Assembly: GCF_014084125.1 (NCBI RefSeq)
Contig: NZ_CP048405.1
Span: forward strand, 7,316,001-7,380,000
DNA: 64,000 nt
Reading direction: 5' to 3'
Origin: Streptacidiphilus sp. PB12-B1b
GTDB taxonomy: Bacteria; Actinomycetota; Actinomycetes; Streptomycetales; Streptomycetaceae
Part shown: piece by piece, positions 43,946 to 56,981 of the stretch
Layout of the letters: each line of letters opens with the position of its first letter
Position numbering within the stretch: the stretch's first letter is position 1
Translations under genes and position numbers: made by a program
The notes under the pieces: generated by a model
The model's database searches: none
Seen by the model: only the letters and a program-made list of their open reading frames with translations
Told to the model about the DNA's origin: nothing

Positions 43946-45483
43946 CCACCCAACCCGTCGGGGGCTACCGGCGTACCTACCTGATCGGCAAGGCCAAGCC
44001 CAACGCCGTCATCGGGAAGAACCGGGAGAGCGGGGAGGTCTTCCTGCTCATCTTCGGCGCCTTCCTGGGGATGCTGTGGGGCATCGCCATCCAGCAGGTG
44101 CTGGTGCTGCGGCTGGCCGGCCTGCTGGCGTTCCCGCTGCTGGCCTTCGCCATCGTCTACCTGCCGTACCGCAAGCGGACCTTCTACAAGTGGGCGGAGA
44201 TCAACCGCACCTACCGCCGCACCGTCCGCAGCGGCAACGGCGTCTGGCGGTCGGACGTGCACGAGGCCGGCACCCGGCTGGACGGGCGCGAGGTCGAGAT
44301 CGGCCCCCCGCCGGGGATCGGCCGGATCCGCTGGCTGGCCGCGCCCTTCGGCCCGGACGAGGTCGCCGTCCTGATGCACCTGAACCGGCGCACGGTGACC
44401 GCCGCCATCGAGATCGAGGGCCCCGGCGTCGGGCTGCGCGACTCGGAGGACCAGGAGTCGCTGGTGGAACGCTTCGGGACGCTGCTGAAGCACGTCGCCA
44501 ACGGCGACGGCTTCGTCACCCGGCTGCAGATCCTGGCCCGCACCCTGCCGGCCGACCCGGACGCGCACGCCAAGGACGTCGCCCGGCGCGGCGACCCGGA
44601 CGCCCCGGTGTGGCTGAAGGACTCGTACGACCAGCTGCAGGCGATGGTCTCGACCTCGTCCGAGCAGCACCGCGCCTACCTGGTCGCCTGCATGCCCTAC
44701 ACCCGCGACCTCGCCGCCGAGGCGCACGTCATGGGCCGCAACAGCGGGCGCGGGGCGCGCGGCGACGAGGGCCTGGCGGCGGTCATGTCGCGCGAACTGA
44801 ACGACATCTGCGCCCGACTGGCCGAGGCCGACATCCGGGTGCGGCAGCCGCTGGGGCAGGCCCGGCTGAGTTCGCTGCTGCACTCCATGTACGACCCGGA
44901 CCACCAGATCGACCACCTGCAGGCCATGTCCAAGCGGAACGCCTGGCCCGCCGAGCTGGACGCGACCCACCCCAACTACCTGCAGGCGAAGACCCGCGAG
45001 TCGGCCACCCGGGAGCCCTGGTGCCACGCCACCGCCTGGATCAAGGAGTGGCCGCTGACACCGGTCGGGGTCAACTTCCTGGCCCCGCTGCTGGTCCACA
45101 CCCCGGACGTGATCCGGACCGTGGGCGTCACCATGGACCTGGAGCCGACCGACGTCGCCATCGAGCGGATGCTGACCGAGAAGACCAACGACGACGCCGA
45201 GGCCAGCCGGCAGGCGAAGCTGAACCGCACGGTGGACCCGCGCGACGCGGCGCACAGCGGGCGCGTGGACCAGCGCGGGGAGGATCTCGCCTCGGGCGCG
45301 GCGGGCGTGAACATCGTCGGCTACATCACCGTCAGCTCCCGTACGCCGGAGGCACTTGCCCGGGACAAGCGGACAATCCGCGCCTCAGCGGGTAAGAGTT
45401 ATCTGAAGCTCGAATGGTGCGACCGCGAGCACCACCGGGCCTTCGTCAACACGCTCCCCTTCGCCACCGGCATCCGCCGCTAA
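43942..45483 (+). CDS. SCO6880 family protein (type IV secretion-associated)
   Basis: A 513-residue protein. A short N-terminus (TTQPVGGYRRTYLIG), two close membrane helices (about 30-75, PrgI-like position), then a long soluble part with QSLVERFGTLLKHVANGD-like helices and an end domain (GYITVSSRTPEALARDKRTIRASAGKSYLKLEW) reminiscent of the N-terminal half of VirB4-type proteins. The family SCO6880 is known only by name; in actinobacteria it travels with the VirB4-like ATPase that follows. It overlaps the preceding gene by 4 bases. Confidence 0.85.
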   Translation: MTTQPVGGYRRTYLIGKAKPNAVIGKNRESGEVFLLIFGAFLGMLWGIAIQQVLVLRLAGLLAFPLLAFAIVYLPYRKRTFYKWAEINRTYRRTVRSGNGVWRSDVHEAGTRLDGREVEIGPPPGIGRIRWLAAPFGPDEVAVLMHLNRRTVTAAIEIEGPGVGLRDSEDQESLVERFGTLLKHVANGDGFVTRLQILARTLPADPDAHAKDVARRGDPDAPVWLKDSYDQLQAMVSTSSEQHRAYLVACMPYTRDLAAEAHVMGRNSGRGARGDEGLAAVMSRELNDICARLAEADIRVRQPLGQARLSSLLHSMYDPDHQIDHLQAMSKRNAWPAELDATHPNYLQAKTRESATREPWCHATAWIKEWPLTPVGVNFLAPLLVHTPDVIRTVGVTMDLEPTDVAIERMLTEKTNDDAEASRQAKLNRTVDPRDAAHSGRVDQRGEDLASGAAGVNIVGYITVSSRTPEALARDKRTIRASAGKSYLKLEWCDREHHRAFVNTLPFATGIRR

Positions 45484-45511
45484 CCCCCGACCCGCCCACT
45501 GGAGGCATCGC

Positions 45512-46870
45512 ATGGCAGCAGCACCCGTGGGCGGCCTGACCGACGCTTTCGGCGCCTTCCTGTTCGGCAAGAACGAGACGACGCGCCTGCCCGTCCGCAC
45601 CTCGACCGGACAGGCGCAGGCCGTGTACCTGCCGACCGCGGCGCCGGGACTCGGCGACTCCGGTGTGATCATCGGACGCGAGGTCTACAGCGGCAAGGGC
45701 TACGTCTACGACCCGTTCCAGCTCTACGGCCAGCAGCTGCCCGCGCCGCACTGGCTGGTCCTCGGCGAGTCCGGCAACGGCAAGTCCGCGCTGGAGAAGA
45801 CCTACGTCCTGCGGCAGCTGCGGTTCCGCGACCGGCAGGTCGTCGTCCTGGACGCCCAGGGCGAGGACGGCGTCGGCGAGTGGAACCTGATCGCCCGCGC
45901 GCTGGGGATAACTCCGGTCCGGCTCGACCCGCAGGCGGCCCTCGCCGGCGGGGTGAAGCTCAACCCGCTCGACCCGGCGATCACCACCACCGGCCAGCTG
46001 GCGCTGCTGCGCACCATCGTCGAGGTGGCGATGGGCCGCGGCCTGGGCGAGCGCGCCGGCTTCGCGCTGAAGGCGGCGCACGCGCACATCACCGCGACCA
46101 TCACCGACCGGCAGCCGGTCCTGGCCGACATCATCGACACGCTGCGCACCCCGAACACCGACTTCATCGACCCGCTCGGGGTCTCCCTGACGGACATCCA
46201 GACCTGGGGCCTGGACGTGGCCCTGGTGCTGGACCGCCTGGTCGACGGCGACCTGCGGGGCATGTTCGACGGGCCGACCACCACCGACATCGACCTGGAC
46301 GCCCCGCTGATCGTCTTCGACCTGTCGCACATCGACCGCAACTCGATCGCCATGCCGATCCTGATGGCGATCGTCGGAGTATGGCTCGAGCACACCTGGA
46401 TCAGGCCCGACCGCAAGAAGCGGATCTTCCTGGTGGAGGAGGCCTGGCACATCATCAACTCGCCCTTCGTGGCTCAGCTGTTCCAGCGGCTGCTGAAGTT
46501 CGGCCGCCGCCTGGGCCTGTCGTTCATCGCCGTCGTCCACCACCTCTCGGACGTCGTGGACGGCGCTGCGGCCAAGGAGGCGTCGGCGATCCTGAAGATG
46601 GCCTCCACCCGTACCATCTACATGCAGAAGGCAGACGAGGCCCGGGCCACCGGGCGGGTGCTGGGGCTTCCGCGCTGGGCGGTGGAGATCATCCCCACGC
46701 TGTCGCCGGGCATCGCGGTCTGGGACGTCAACGGCAACGTCCAGGTCGTCAAGCACCTGATCACGGAGCAGGAGCGCCCGCTCGTCTTCACCGACCGGGC
46801 CATGACGGAGGACGCCATCATCGAACGCACCCGCGCCTCCCAACATCTGGCCGACGACCCGGCTGCCTGA
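45512..46870 (+). CDS. VirB4/TraC-like ATPase
   Basis: A 452-residue AAA/FtsK-HerA-type ATPase. Walker A GESGNGKS (85-92) and Walker B RIFLVEEAWHII (about 305-318) are intact; the sensor region is LSFIAVVHHLSDVV. It lacks the large N-terminal part of VirB4, which the preceding SCO6880-family protein may supply. It powers pilus assembly or substrate transfer in type IV systems. ATG 45512 has a GGAGG site 9-10 bases upstream. Its TGA overlaps the next start (TGATG). Confidence 0.92.
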   Translation: MAAAPVGGLTDAFGAFLFGKNETTRLPVRTSTGQAQAVYLPTAAPGLGDSGVIIGREVYSGKGYVYDPFQLYGQQLPAPHWLVLGESGNGKSALEKTYVLRQLRFRDRQVVVLDAQGEDGVGEWNLIARALGITPVRLDPQAALAGGVKLNPLDPAITTTGQLALLRTIVEVAMGRGLGERAGFALKAAHAHITATITDRQPVLADIIDTLRTPNTDFIDPLGVSLTDIQTWGLDVALVLDRLVDGDLRGMFDGPTTTDIDLDAPLIVFDLSHIDRNSIAMPILMAIVGVWLEHTWIRPDRKKRIFLVEEAWHIINSPFVAQLFQRLLKFGRRLGLSFIAVVHHLSDVVDGAAAKEASAILKMASTRTIYMQKADEARATGRVLGLPRWAVEIIPTLSPGIAVWDVNGNVQVVKHLITEQERPLVFTDRAMTEDAIIERTRASQHLADDPAA

Positions 46871-48993
46871 TGGTCGGACAGGCACCGGGCCCCCGCCCGT
46901 ACGGCCCCCGGAGTCGGGGGCCGCAGGCACCGCCCCCCGGACGCGGCATCCCGGACGGGGCGATCGTCGGGCTGCTGGCGACCCTGCTGGGCACCACCGT
47001 GCTGGTGTGGACGGCGACCGCGCTGGCCGGGCTGTTCAGCCACGGCCACCTGCCGCACCCGCTGCCGTTCGAGGGCACGCCCACGGCGATCCGGGTCCTG
47101 GCGACCGAGCCCAACCGGCTGGTGGCGGCCTGGCCCGGGACGCCCACCGCCGAGCTGCCCTCGCCGACGGCCTTCTGGTCGACCTTCTTCGTGCTGCTGG
47201 CCCTGCTGATCGCGCTGATGCTGACGATGCTCACGGCCTGGACCCGGCTGAGGCGCGCCACCGCCGCGGCCAGGGCCCGCCAGGAGCCGCCGTACGACCC
47301 CTCGTACGGCCAGCCGCACCAGCAACCGCACCAGCAGCCCTACCGGCAGCAGGCCGACGGTGGCCGGGGTGACCGCTCCCGCGCCGGTCGGCAGCCGCAG
47401 CCGCAGCCGCCGGGGCTTGATGACCCGTGGGCGGCCGGTCCCTACCCGGCGGCAGGACCGTATCCGGCAGCCGGGCAGGCCGCGCCCGCGCCGGGCGCGC
47501 CCGGGTACCGGACACCCCCGTACGGGACGCCCCCGTACGGGACGCCCTCGGCCGCCGGGCCCGGCCCGGCTCCGGAGCGGCCGGCCGGGTACGAGGTGCC
47601 CGCGCCGCGCCCGGTACCGGACCGGGAGGCCCCCAGCGCCCACGCCGCACCCGCCGTGCCCGCGCCCGCCCATCCGCCTGCGCCCGCCCCTGCGCGACCC
47701 GCCGTACCCGTCGCCGATCCGTCCACGCCGCCGCCCGTGGCTGTGCCTGCGGGGGCGACGGCGCTGACGAAGGCTTCCCCGCCCGGCACCCGGTCCGGCG
47801 GCCGGGCCCTGGTACTGCCGCCGGGCGCGGTCTGCCTGCTGGCCCCCGAACCCGCCGCGTCCGCCGGGGCCAGGCGCCGGCTGCTGCGGCGGGCGGTCGA
47901 CCAGGCCACCGGGGCCGTCCTGGTCGTCAGCGACGACCTGGCGCTCTGGGAGGCCCGGCCCGCGCACCGCGACGCCCGGCTGTTCGACCCCCTGCGGCTG
48001 ACCGACGCCGACAGCGAGACGCGGGTCCGCTGGGCCCCGCACGACCGCTGCGAGGACCCGACCGTCGCGCTGGCCCGCGCCCGGGCCCTGCTCGCACCGA
48101 CCACGCGCCCGGGCAACTCGCCCGGCGAGAAGGGCGTCCAGGAGGCCGCCCAGACCCTGCTGCGCTGCTGGCTGCACGCTGCCGCCCTGGACCGGCGCCC
48201 GTTCCGGCACGTCCTGCGCTGGGCCGCCGGAACGGCCCGGCAGGAGGCGGTGACCATCCTGCGCACCGCCGATCCGCACGCGGCCGCGCCGGGCTGGAGC
48301 GGCGAGCTGCAGTCCGTCCTCGCCAACGCCACCGACGTCCGCGAGGCGGCGCTGGAGCGGGTGCTGTCCGCCCTCGACGTCCTCTCCGATCTGCACGTCC
48401 TCAAGGCGTGCACGCCCGAGTCGGCACATGATGCCCTCGATCTGGAGTCGTTCCTGCGCAATCGGGGAACGCTGTACCTGGCGGGCCGCGCGGAGGAGTC
48501 CCGGGTCAGCCGCTCAGCGCACAGCGCGATGCCGCTCCTGACCGCGCTTGTGGAAGACGTGGCCGAGCTCGGCCGGCGCATGGCCGTACGGTCATCCTCC
48601 GGTCGGCTCGACCCACCACTGCTCTGCGTCCTGGACAGCGTCGCCGCCGTCGCCCCGCTGCCCGGACTGCCGGATCTGATGGCCCGGGGCGGCCCGCTCG
48701 GGATCAACACCGTCGCCGTACTCCGCTCCCCCGAGCAGGCCCGGGCCCGCTGGGGCGACCGGGCCGTCCACAGCCTGTGGACAAGCGCGGACGCCCGGGG
48801 AGTCCTGGGACCGGCGTCCGGGCCCCTGTTCGGCCCGCCCGAGACCACCGGCCCGGCCGCCGAGCTGGACGCCGAGCTCACCCCCGCCCTGACCGCCGGC
48901 GAACTCCTGCTGCTCCGCCCGCGCCACCCCGCCGAACGCCTCTCCCTGCCGCCGGAGCCCGCAACCGGCGAACCGACTGCCGCGAACACATGA
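46870..48993 (+). CDS. VirD4/TraG-like coupling-protein homologue lacking ATPase motifs
   Basis: A 707-residue protein. Two membrane helices (about 29-54 and 98-121), a long Pro/Gln/Gly-rich linker (about 135-310), and a C-terminal domain aligning with coupling proteins: LLPPG-like ALVLPPGAVCLLAP, then VVSDDLALWEA, ARLFDPLR, RWAPHDRCEDPTVALARA, and the Walker B strand LLCVLDSVAAVAPLPGLPDLM. The P-loop is replaced by EPAASAGARRR and the catalytic Glu after Walker B Asp is Ser. It is thus unlikely to hydrolyse ATP. The close order with VirB4-like gene supports a structural or regulatory role. Confidence 0.82.
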   Translation: MVGQAPGPRPYGPRSRGPQAPPPGRGIPDGAIVGLLATLLGTTVLVWTATALAGLFSHGHLPHPLPFEGTPTAIRVLATEPNRLVAAWPGTPTAELPSPTAFWSTFFVLLALLIALMLTMLTAWTRLRRATAAARARQEPPYDPSYGQPHQQPHQQPYRQQADGGRGDRSRAGRQPQPQPPGLDDPWAAGPYPAAGPYPAAGQAAPAPGAPGYRTPPYGTPPYGTPSAAGPGPAPERPAGYEVPAPRPVPDREAPSAHAAPAVPAPAHPPAPAPARPAVPVADPSTPPPVAVPAGATALTKASPPGTRSGGRALVLPPGAVCLLAPEPAASAGARRRLLRRAVDQATGAVLVVSDDLALWEARPAHRDARLFDPLRLTDADSETRVRWAPHDRCEDPTVALARARALLAPTTRPGNSPGEKGVQEAAQTLLRCWLHAAALDRRPFRHVLRWAAGTARQEAVTILRTADPHAAAPGWSGELQSVLANATDVREAALERVLSALDVLSDLHVLKACTPESAHDALDLESFLRNRGTLYLAGRAEESRVSRSAHSAMPLLTALVEDVAELGRRMAVRSSSGRLDPPLLCVLDSVAAVAPLPGLPDLMARGGPLGINTVAVLRSPEQARARWGDRAVHSLWTSADARGVLGPASGPLFGPPETTGPAAELDAELTPALTAGELLLLRPRHPAERLSLPPEPATGEPTAANT

Positions 48994-49069
48994 CACTCCC
49001 GTACTCTCGGGGGCCACAGATGTGATCAACGCGCCGTGTCGGCGACAGCGGGAAGCGAGTACGAGCAGC

Positions 49070-50416
49070 ATGAGCAACTACGGGGGTTGGCCCGGCCAGC
49101 CGGGGCGGCCGGGGCCCGGCGGCTGGAACTACGTACCCCTCGCACCCAAGCCAGGCGTCATACCGCTGCACCCCCTGACCCTGGCCGACATCCTCAATGG
49201 GATCTTCGGGACCATCCGCCGGTACTTCTGGGCGATCTACGGCCCGCTGGCGCTGATCTTCCTCGCTGCGGGTGCCGTCACCGCCGTCTACACCGCTCTG
49301 TGCTACTCCACGTTCCACCACGTGTACCAGGAGATCGCCGACCGGGACACGGTGACGAGGCACCAGGGCATGGAGCTGTTCGGGCTGGGTGCGGGCGCCC
49401 TGCTGGTGCTCACCCTGTGCGTCTTCGTCTGCTATGCCGTCACCTCGCTGACCTCCACCACCGTGCTGCGGCACGCCGCGATCGGACGCCCGGCCACCAT
49501 GCGGCAGGTCCTGGCCGAGGCCCGTCCGCACCTGTGGCGCACGCTCGGCGTGATGCTGCTGATCGCCGCAGGCGCCGTGGTCGGGCTGACGGTCGCGGCC
49601 GTGCTGTTCATTGTCCTGGGCGCGCTGCTCGGCACGGCGGGCGCACTGCTCGGCATGCTGCTGGTCATCGCCGCGTACGCCGGGTTCCTCTTTGCGATCA
49701 TCCGGCTGGCCCTGGTCCTGCCGGTCGTCATCCTGGAGAACCAGCGGCCGTTCGCCGCGATCGCCCGGGCCTGGCGGCTCAACCAGGGGCACTGGTGGCG
49801 CACGCTGGGCATCACCCTGCTGGTGTCGGTCATGGGCTCGCTCGTCACCCAGCTGGTCAGCGCCCCGGTCTCGCTGCTGACCAGCAGCCCCGTGGTGGCC
49901 ACGTTCCCGCAGCCGGGCCAGCCGTGGAGCGTCTCCGACCTGCCCAGCTTCGGCAGCCTCTGGCTGTACATCGTCGGCACGCTCGCGGCCGGGTACATCT
50001 CCGGTGTCGTGCTGATGCCGCTGACCCCGCTGACCAACGGCCTGCTCTACATCGACCGCCGGATCCGCCGGGAGAGCCTGGACGTGCAGCTCGCCGAGGA
50101 CGCCGGCATCGACCTGGCGGCAGTCCCCGTCCCGCCGCCGGGCTACGGCGGCTGGCCGGGCCGCCCCGGGCCGTACGGACAGCCCGGCCCGTACGGTCAG
50201 CCGACGCCGTACGGACAGTCGGCCCCCTACGGGCAGCCGCAGCCCGGTCAGCAGCCCTACGGCAGCTGGCCCGGACAGCAGCCCCCCGCCGGCTGGCCGC
50301 CCGCCTACCAGCCCGCGCCGCCCGCGCCGCCGGTCGCGCCCGAGCCGCTGACCCCGCCGGCCCCGGCCGAACCGCCGCAGGATTCCTCCCCGAGCGACGA
50401 CACACCGCCCGCCTGA
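49070..50416 (+). CDS. Polytopic membrane protein with GPYGQ-rich tail
   Basis: A 448-residue protein with a short Pro/Gly N-tail, PGVIPLHPLTLADILNGIFG at 29-48, then about six hydrophobic helices arranged as in the glycerophosphoryl-diester-phosphodiesterase membrane domain (e.g. LGTAGALLGMLLVIAAYAG, LVLPVVILENQRPFAAIARA). The tail after about 360 has five PYGQ-type repeats and a Pro-rich end. Function unknown. It lies 76 bases after the secretion-like cluster and may be read from its own promoter. Confidence 0.85.
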   Translation: MSNYGGWPGQPGRPGPGGWNYVPLAPKPGVIPLHPLTLADILNGIFGTIRRYFWAIYGPLALIFLAAGAVTAVYTALCYSTFHHVYQEIADRDTVTRHQGMELFGLGAGALLVLTLCVFVCYAVTSLTSTTVLRHAAIGRPATMRQVLAEARPHLWRTLGVMLLIAAGAVVGLTVAAVLFIVLGALLGTAGALLGMLLVIAAYAGFLFAIIRLALVLPVVILENQRPFAAIARAWRLNQGHWWRTLGITLLVSVMGSLVTQLVSAPVSLLTSSPVVATFPQPGQPWSVSDLPSFGSLWLYIVGTLAAGYISGVVLMPLTPLTNGLLYIDRRIRRESLDVQLAEDAGIDLAAVPVPPPGYGGWPGRPGPYGQPGPYGQPTPYGQSAPYGQPQPGQQPYGSWPGQQPPAGWPPAYQPAPPAPPVAPEPLTPPAPAEPPQDSSPSDDTPPA

Positions 50417-50459
50417 CCGACCGACCCGAGGGACCGGCCCCGCCGCTATCGTCGACTCC

Positions 50460-51227
50460 ATGCAGGAGGAGACCGAATTCGTCGGCGGGGTCAACCATGT
50501 CGTGCGCCATGACGACACCGTCACCCGCCCGGCCGGCCCCTGGACGCCCAGCGTGCACCGGCTGCTGGACCACCTCCGCGCCCAGGGCTTCACCGGCGCG
50601 CCGCGCGCCCTCGGCATCAGCGAGGACGGCAACGAGGAGACCGTCTCCTACATCGACGGCGAGGTCGGCCACTACCCGCTGCCCGCCCACGCCCGCAGTG
50701 ACGACGCCCTGCGCGCCGCCGCCCGGCTGCTGCGCGGCCTGCACGACGCCGCCGCCGACTTCCCGCACCGGCCGGACGACGTGTGGATGCTGCCGTCCCG
50801 CGAGCCGGTCGAGGTGGTCTGTCACGGGGACGCGGCCACCTACAACTGCGTCTTCCGTAACGGCCTGCCGGTGGCGTTCATCGACTTCGACACCGCCCAC
50901 CCGGGCCCACGGCTCTGGGACGCGAGCTACACCGCCTACCGCTTTGTCCCGCTGCACGCCCCCGGCGCCGACGAGGGCACCCTGCCGCTGCCCGAGCAGG
51001 CCCGCAGACTGCGGCTGTTCGCCGACGCGTACGGGCTCAGCGCCGAGCACCGCGCGCTGCTGCCCGCGACGGTGGCCGAACGGCTCACCGCGCTGGTGGA
51101 CTTCATGACCACGCGGGCCGCCGCCGGGAACCTCGCCTTCGCCCGCCACCTGGCCGACGGCCATCACCGCCGCTATCTGGCCGACGCCGAATACATCACC
51201 GCCCATGCGGACCAGCTCGCCGACTGA
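50460..51227 (+). CDS. Aminoglycoside phosphotransferase (APH)-like kinase
   Basis: A 255-residue protein with the APH kinase core: catalytic loop HGDAATYNCVF and the metal-binding IDFDTAHPGP. The N-terminal lobe is short (FVGGVNHVVRHDDTV, RPAGPWTP). Such family members phosphorylate diverse small hydroxyl substrates; I see nothing that proves antibiotic resistance. It is the last gene before the rrn operon and convergent with it. Confidence 0.88.
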   Translation: MQEETEFVGGVNHVVRHDDTVTRPAGPWTPSVHRLLDHLRAQGFTGAPRALGISEDGNEETVSYIDGEVGHYPLPAHARSDDALRAAARLLRGLHDAAADFPHRPDDVWMLPSREPVEVVCHGDAATYNCVFRNGLPVAFIDFDTAHPGPRLWDASYTAYRFVPLHAPGADEGTLPLPEQARRLRLFADAYGLSAEHRALLPATVAERLTALVDFMTTRAAAGNLAFARHLADGHHRRYLADAEYITAHADQLAD

Positions 51228-51254
51228 AGCCGAGCGCACCTGCCCGGAAACGCG

Positions 51255-51289
51255 GAAAGGCCCTCTGACTCGAGGTCAGAGGGCCTTTC
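51255..51289. terminator. rrn operon terminator (bidirectional)
   Basis: A perfect 15-bp stem (GAAAGGCCCTCTGAC at 51255-51269 with 51275-51289) with a 5-base loop, 11 bases beyond the 5S gene end. It also faces the APH-like gene on the plus strand. Confidence 0.92.
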
Positions 51290-51299
51290 ACGAAAGGTT

Positions 51300-51418
51300 G
51301 TTCGGCGGTGTCCTACTCTCCCACAAGGTCCCCCTTGCAGTACCATCGGCGCTATGAGGCTTAGCTTCCGGGTTCGGAATGTAACCGGGCGTTTCCCTCA
51401 CGCTATGACCACCGAAAC
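51300..51418 (-). rRNA. rrf: 5S ribosomal RNA
   Basis: About 119 bases. On the minus strand it starts GTTTCGGTGGTCATAGCGTG and ends GGACACCGCCGAAC, with CCGAACCCGGAAGCTAAG in the middle, typical for actinobacterial 5S. Confidence 0.95.
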
Positions 51419-51482
51419 ACTATGAAGTTGACCCGCACTCCCCGGCATGACGCTCCCGGGAAGGGGTCGTTGCTTCAGAACA

Positions 51483-51494
51483 ACACAGTGGACG
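51483..51494 (-). other. 3' arm of the 23S rRNA processing stem
   Basis: The bases at 51483-51494 are a perfect 12-bp complement of 54640-54651 on the other side of the 23S gene. The two arms would form the RNase III-type stem that releases pre-23S rRNA. Confidence 0.7.
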
Positions 51495-51507
51495 CGTAGC
51501 AACTATG

Positions 51508-56457
<4,950 letters not shown>

Positions 56458-56600
56458 ATGTATTCCGGATATCCGGAGCACACCCGCGAAAGAGCGGCAC
56501 GACAGTCAGCGGAACAGCCGACCTCGTGCACTGCGTCCTCGCTAGTGTTTTGTGCATCAAAGGAACCACGTCCAAAAAACGGACGGGGTATCAACATATC

Positions 56601-56640
56601 TGGCGTTGACTTTTGGCACGCTGTTGAGTTCTCAAGGAAC
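56601..56640 (-). promoter_or_regulatory. rrn leader element (antitermination/processing)
   Basis: The minus strand reads GTTCCTTGAGAACTCAACAG followed by CGTGCCAAAAGTCAACGCC, a leader sequence I recall as conserved upstream of 16S in streptomycetes, about 145 bases before the mature 16S end. Confidence 0.6.
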
Positions 56641-56770
56641 GGACGCTTCCTTCAAGACCCTTTCAACGGTCTCTCCGGGCGCTTCGTTCTTCGTTATGAA
56701 GCCTACCAGACCGTTTCCGGCCCGATTTCCCGCCGTCCCGCGCCGTTTCCGGCCCGTTCCGACGAGTGAA

Positions 56771-56800
56771 ACTCTAGCGGAACCACGCCATCGACGCGAA
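56771..56800 (-). promoter_or_regulatory. Probable rrn promoter, proximal
   Basis: TTCGCG (-35, 56795-56800) and TAGAGT (-10, 56771-56776) with an 18-base spacer on the minus strand. A further candidate -10 (TAGGCT) lies nearer the 16S gene. Confidence 0.5.
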
Positions 56801-56947
56801 TTCCACCGCATTCCCGGGTTTAGCCGCTGAAAAGGCAGCAGGACATGGCAGACCCATAGGTCGCATGTTCTGGTTCTTCCGGGGATGGCTGTCACAGGAC
56901 CGGCCGCGCTCAGCGCGTTCGGGGCTCCTGCCCAGACAGCTCGACGT

Positions 56948-56976
56948 ACATTAGGCGGCGCGTGACGTGATGTCAA
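56948..56976 (-). promoter_or_regulatory. Strong rrn promoter, distal
   Basis: Consensus TTGACA (56971-56976) and TAATGT (56948-56953) with exactly 17 bases between them on the minus strand. It points to the rrn operon and lies immediately after the stop of the SpoIIE-type phosphatase gene. It is the best sigma-70/HrdB-type promoter in the window. Confidence 0.75.
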
Positions 56977-56981
56977 ACCGG

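Noticed and set aside
50460-51227. Antibiotic-resistance call for the APH-like kinase
   Set aside because: The fold is shared by many small-molecule kinases and the neighbourhood is housekeeping; there is no evidence for a drug substrate.
56840-56900. tRNA-like segment in front of the rrn operon (ACCCATAGGTCGCATGTTC on the plus strand)
   Set aside because: The stretch resembles the anticodon-arm to T-arm junction of a tRNA, but the T-stem does not pair and no acceptor stem or CCA region is found. At most it is a remnant.
56632-56980. C-terminal extension of the phosphatase-region frame ending in RTRTCDLWVCHVL
   Set aside because: It runs through the rrn promoter and leader region and is in another frame than the SpoIIE-type phosphatase.
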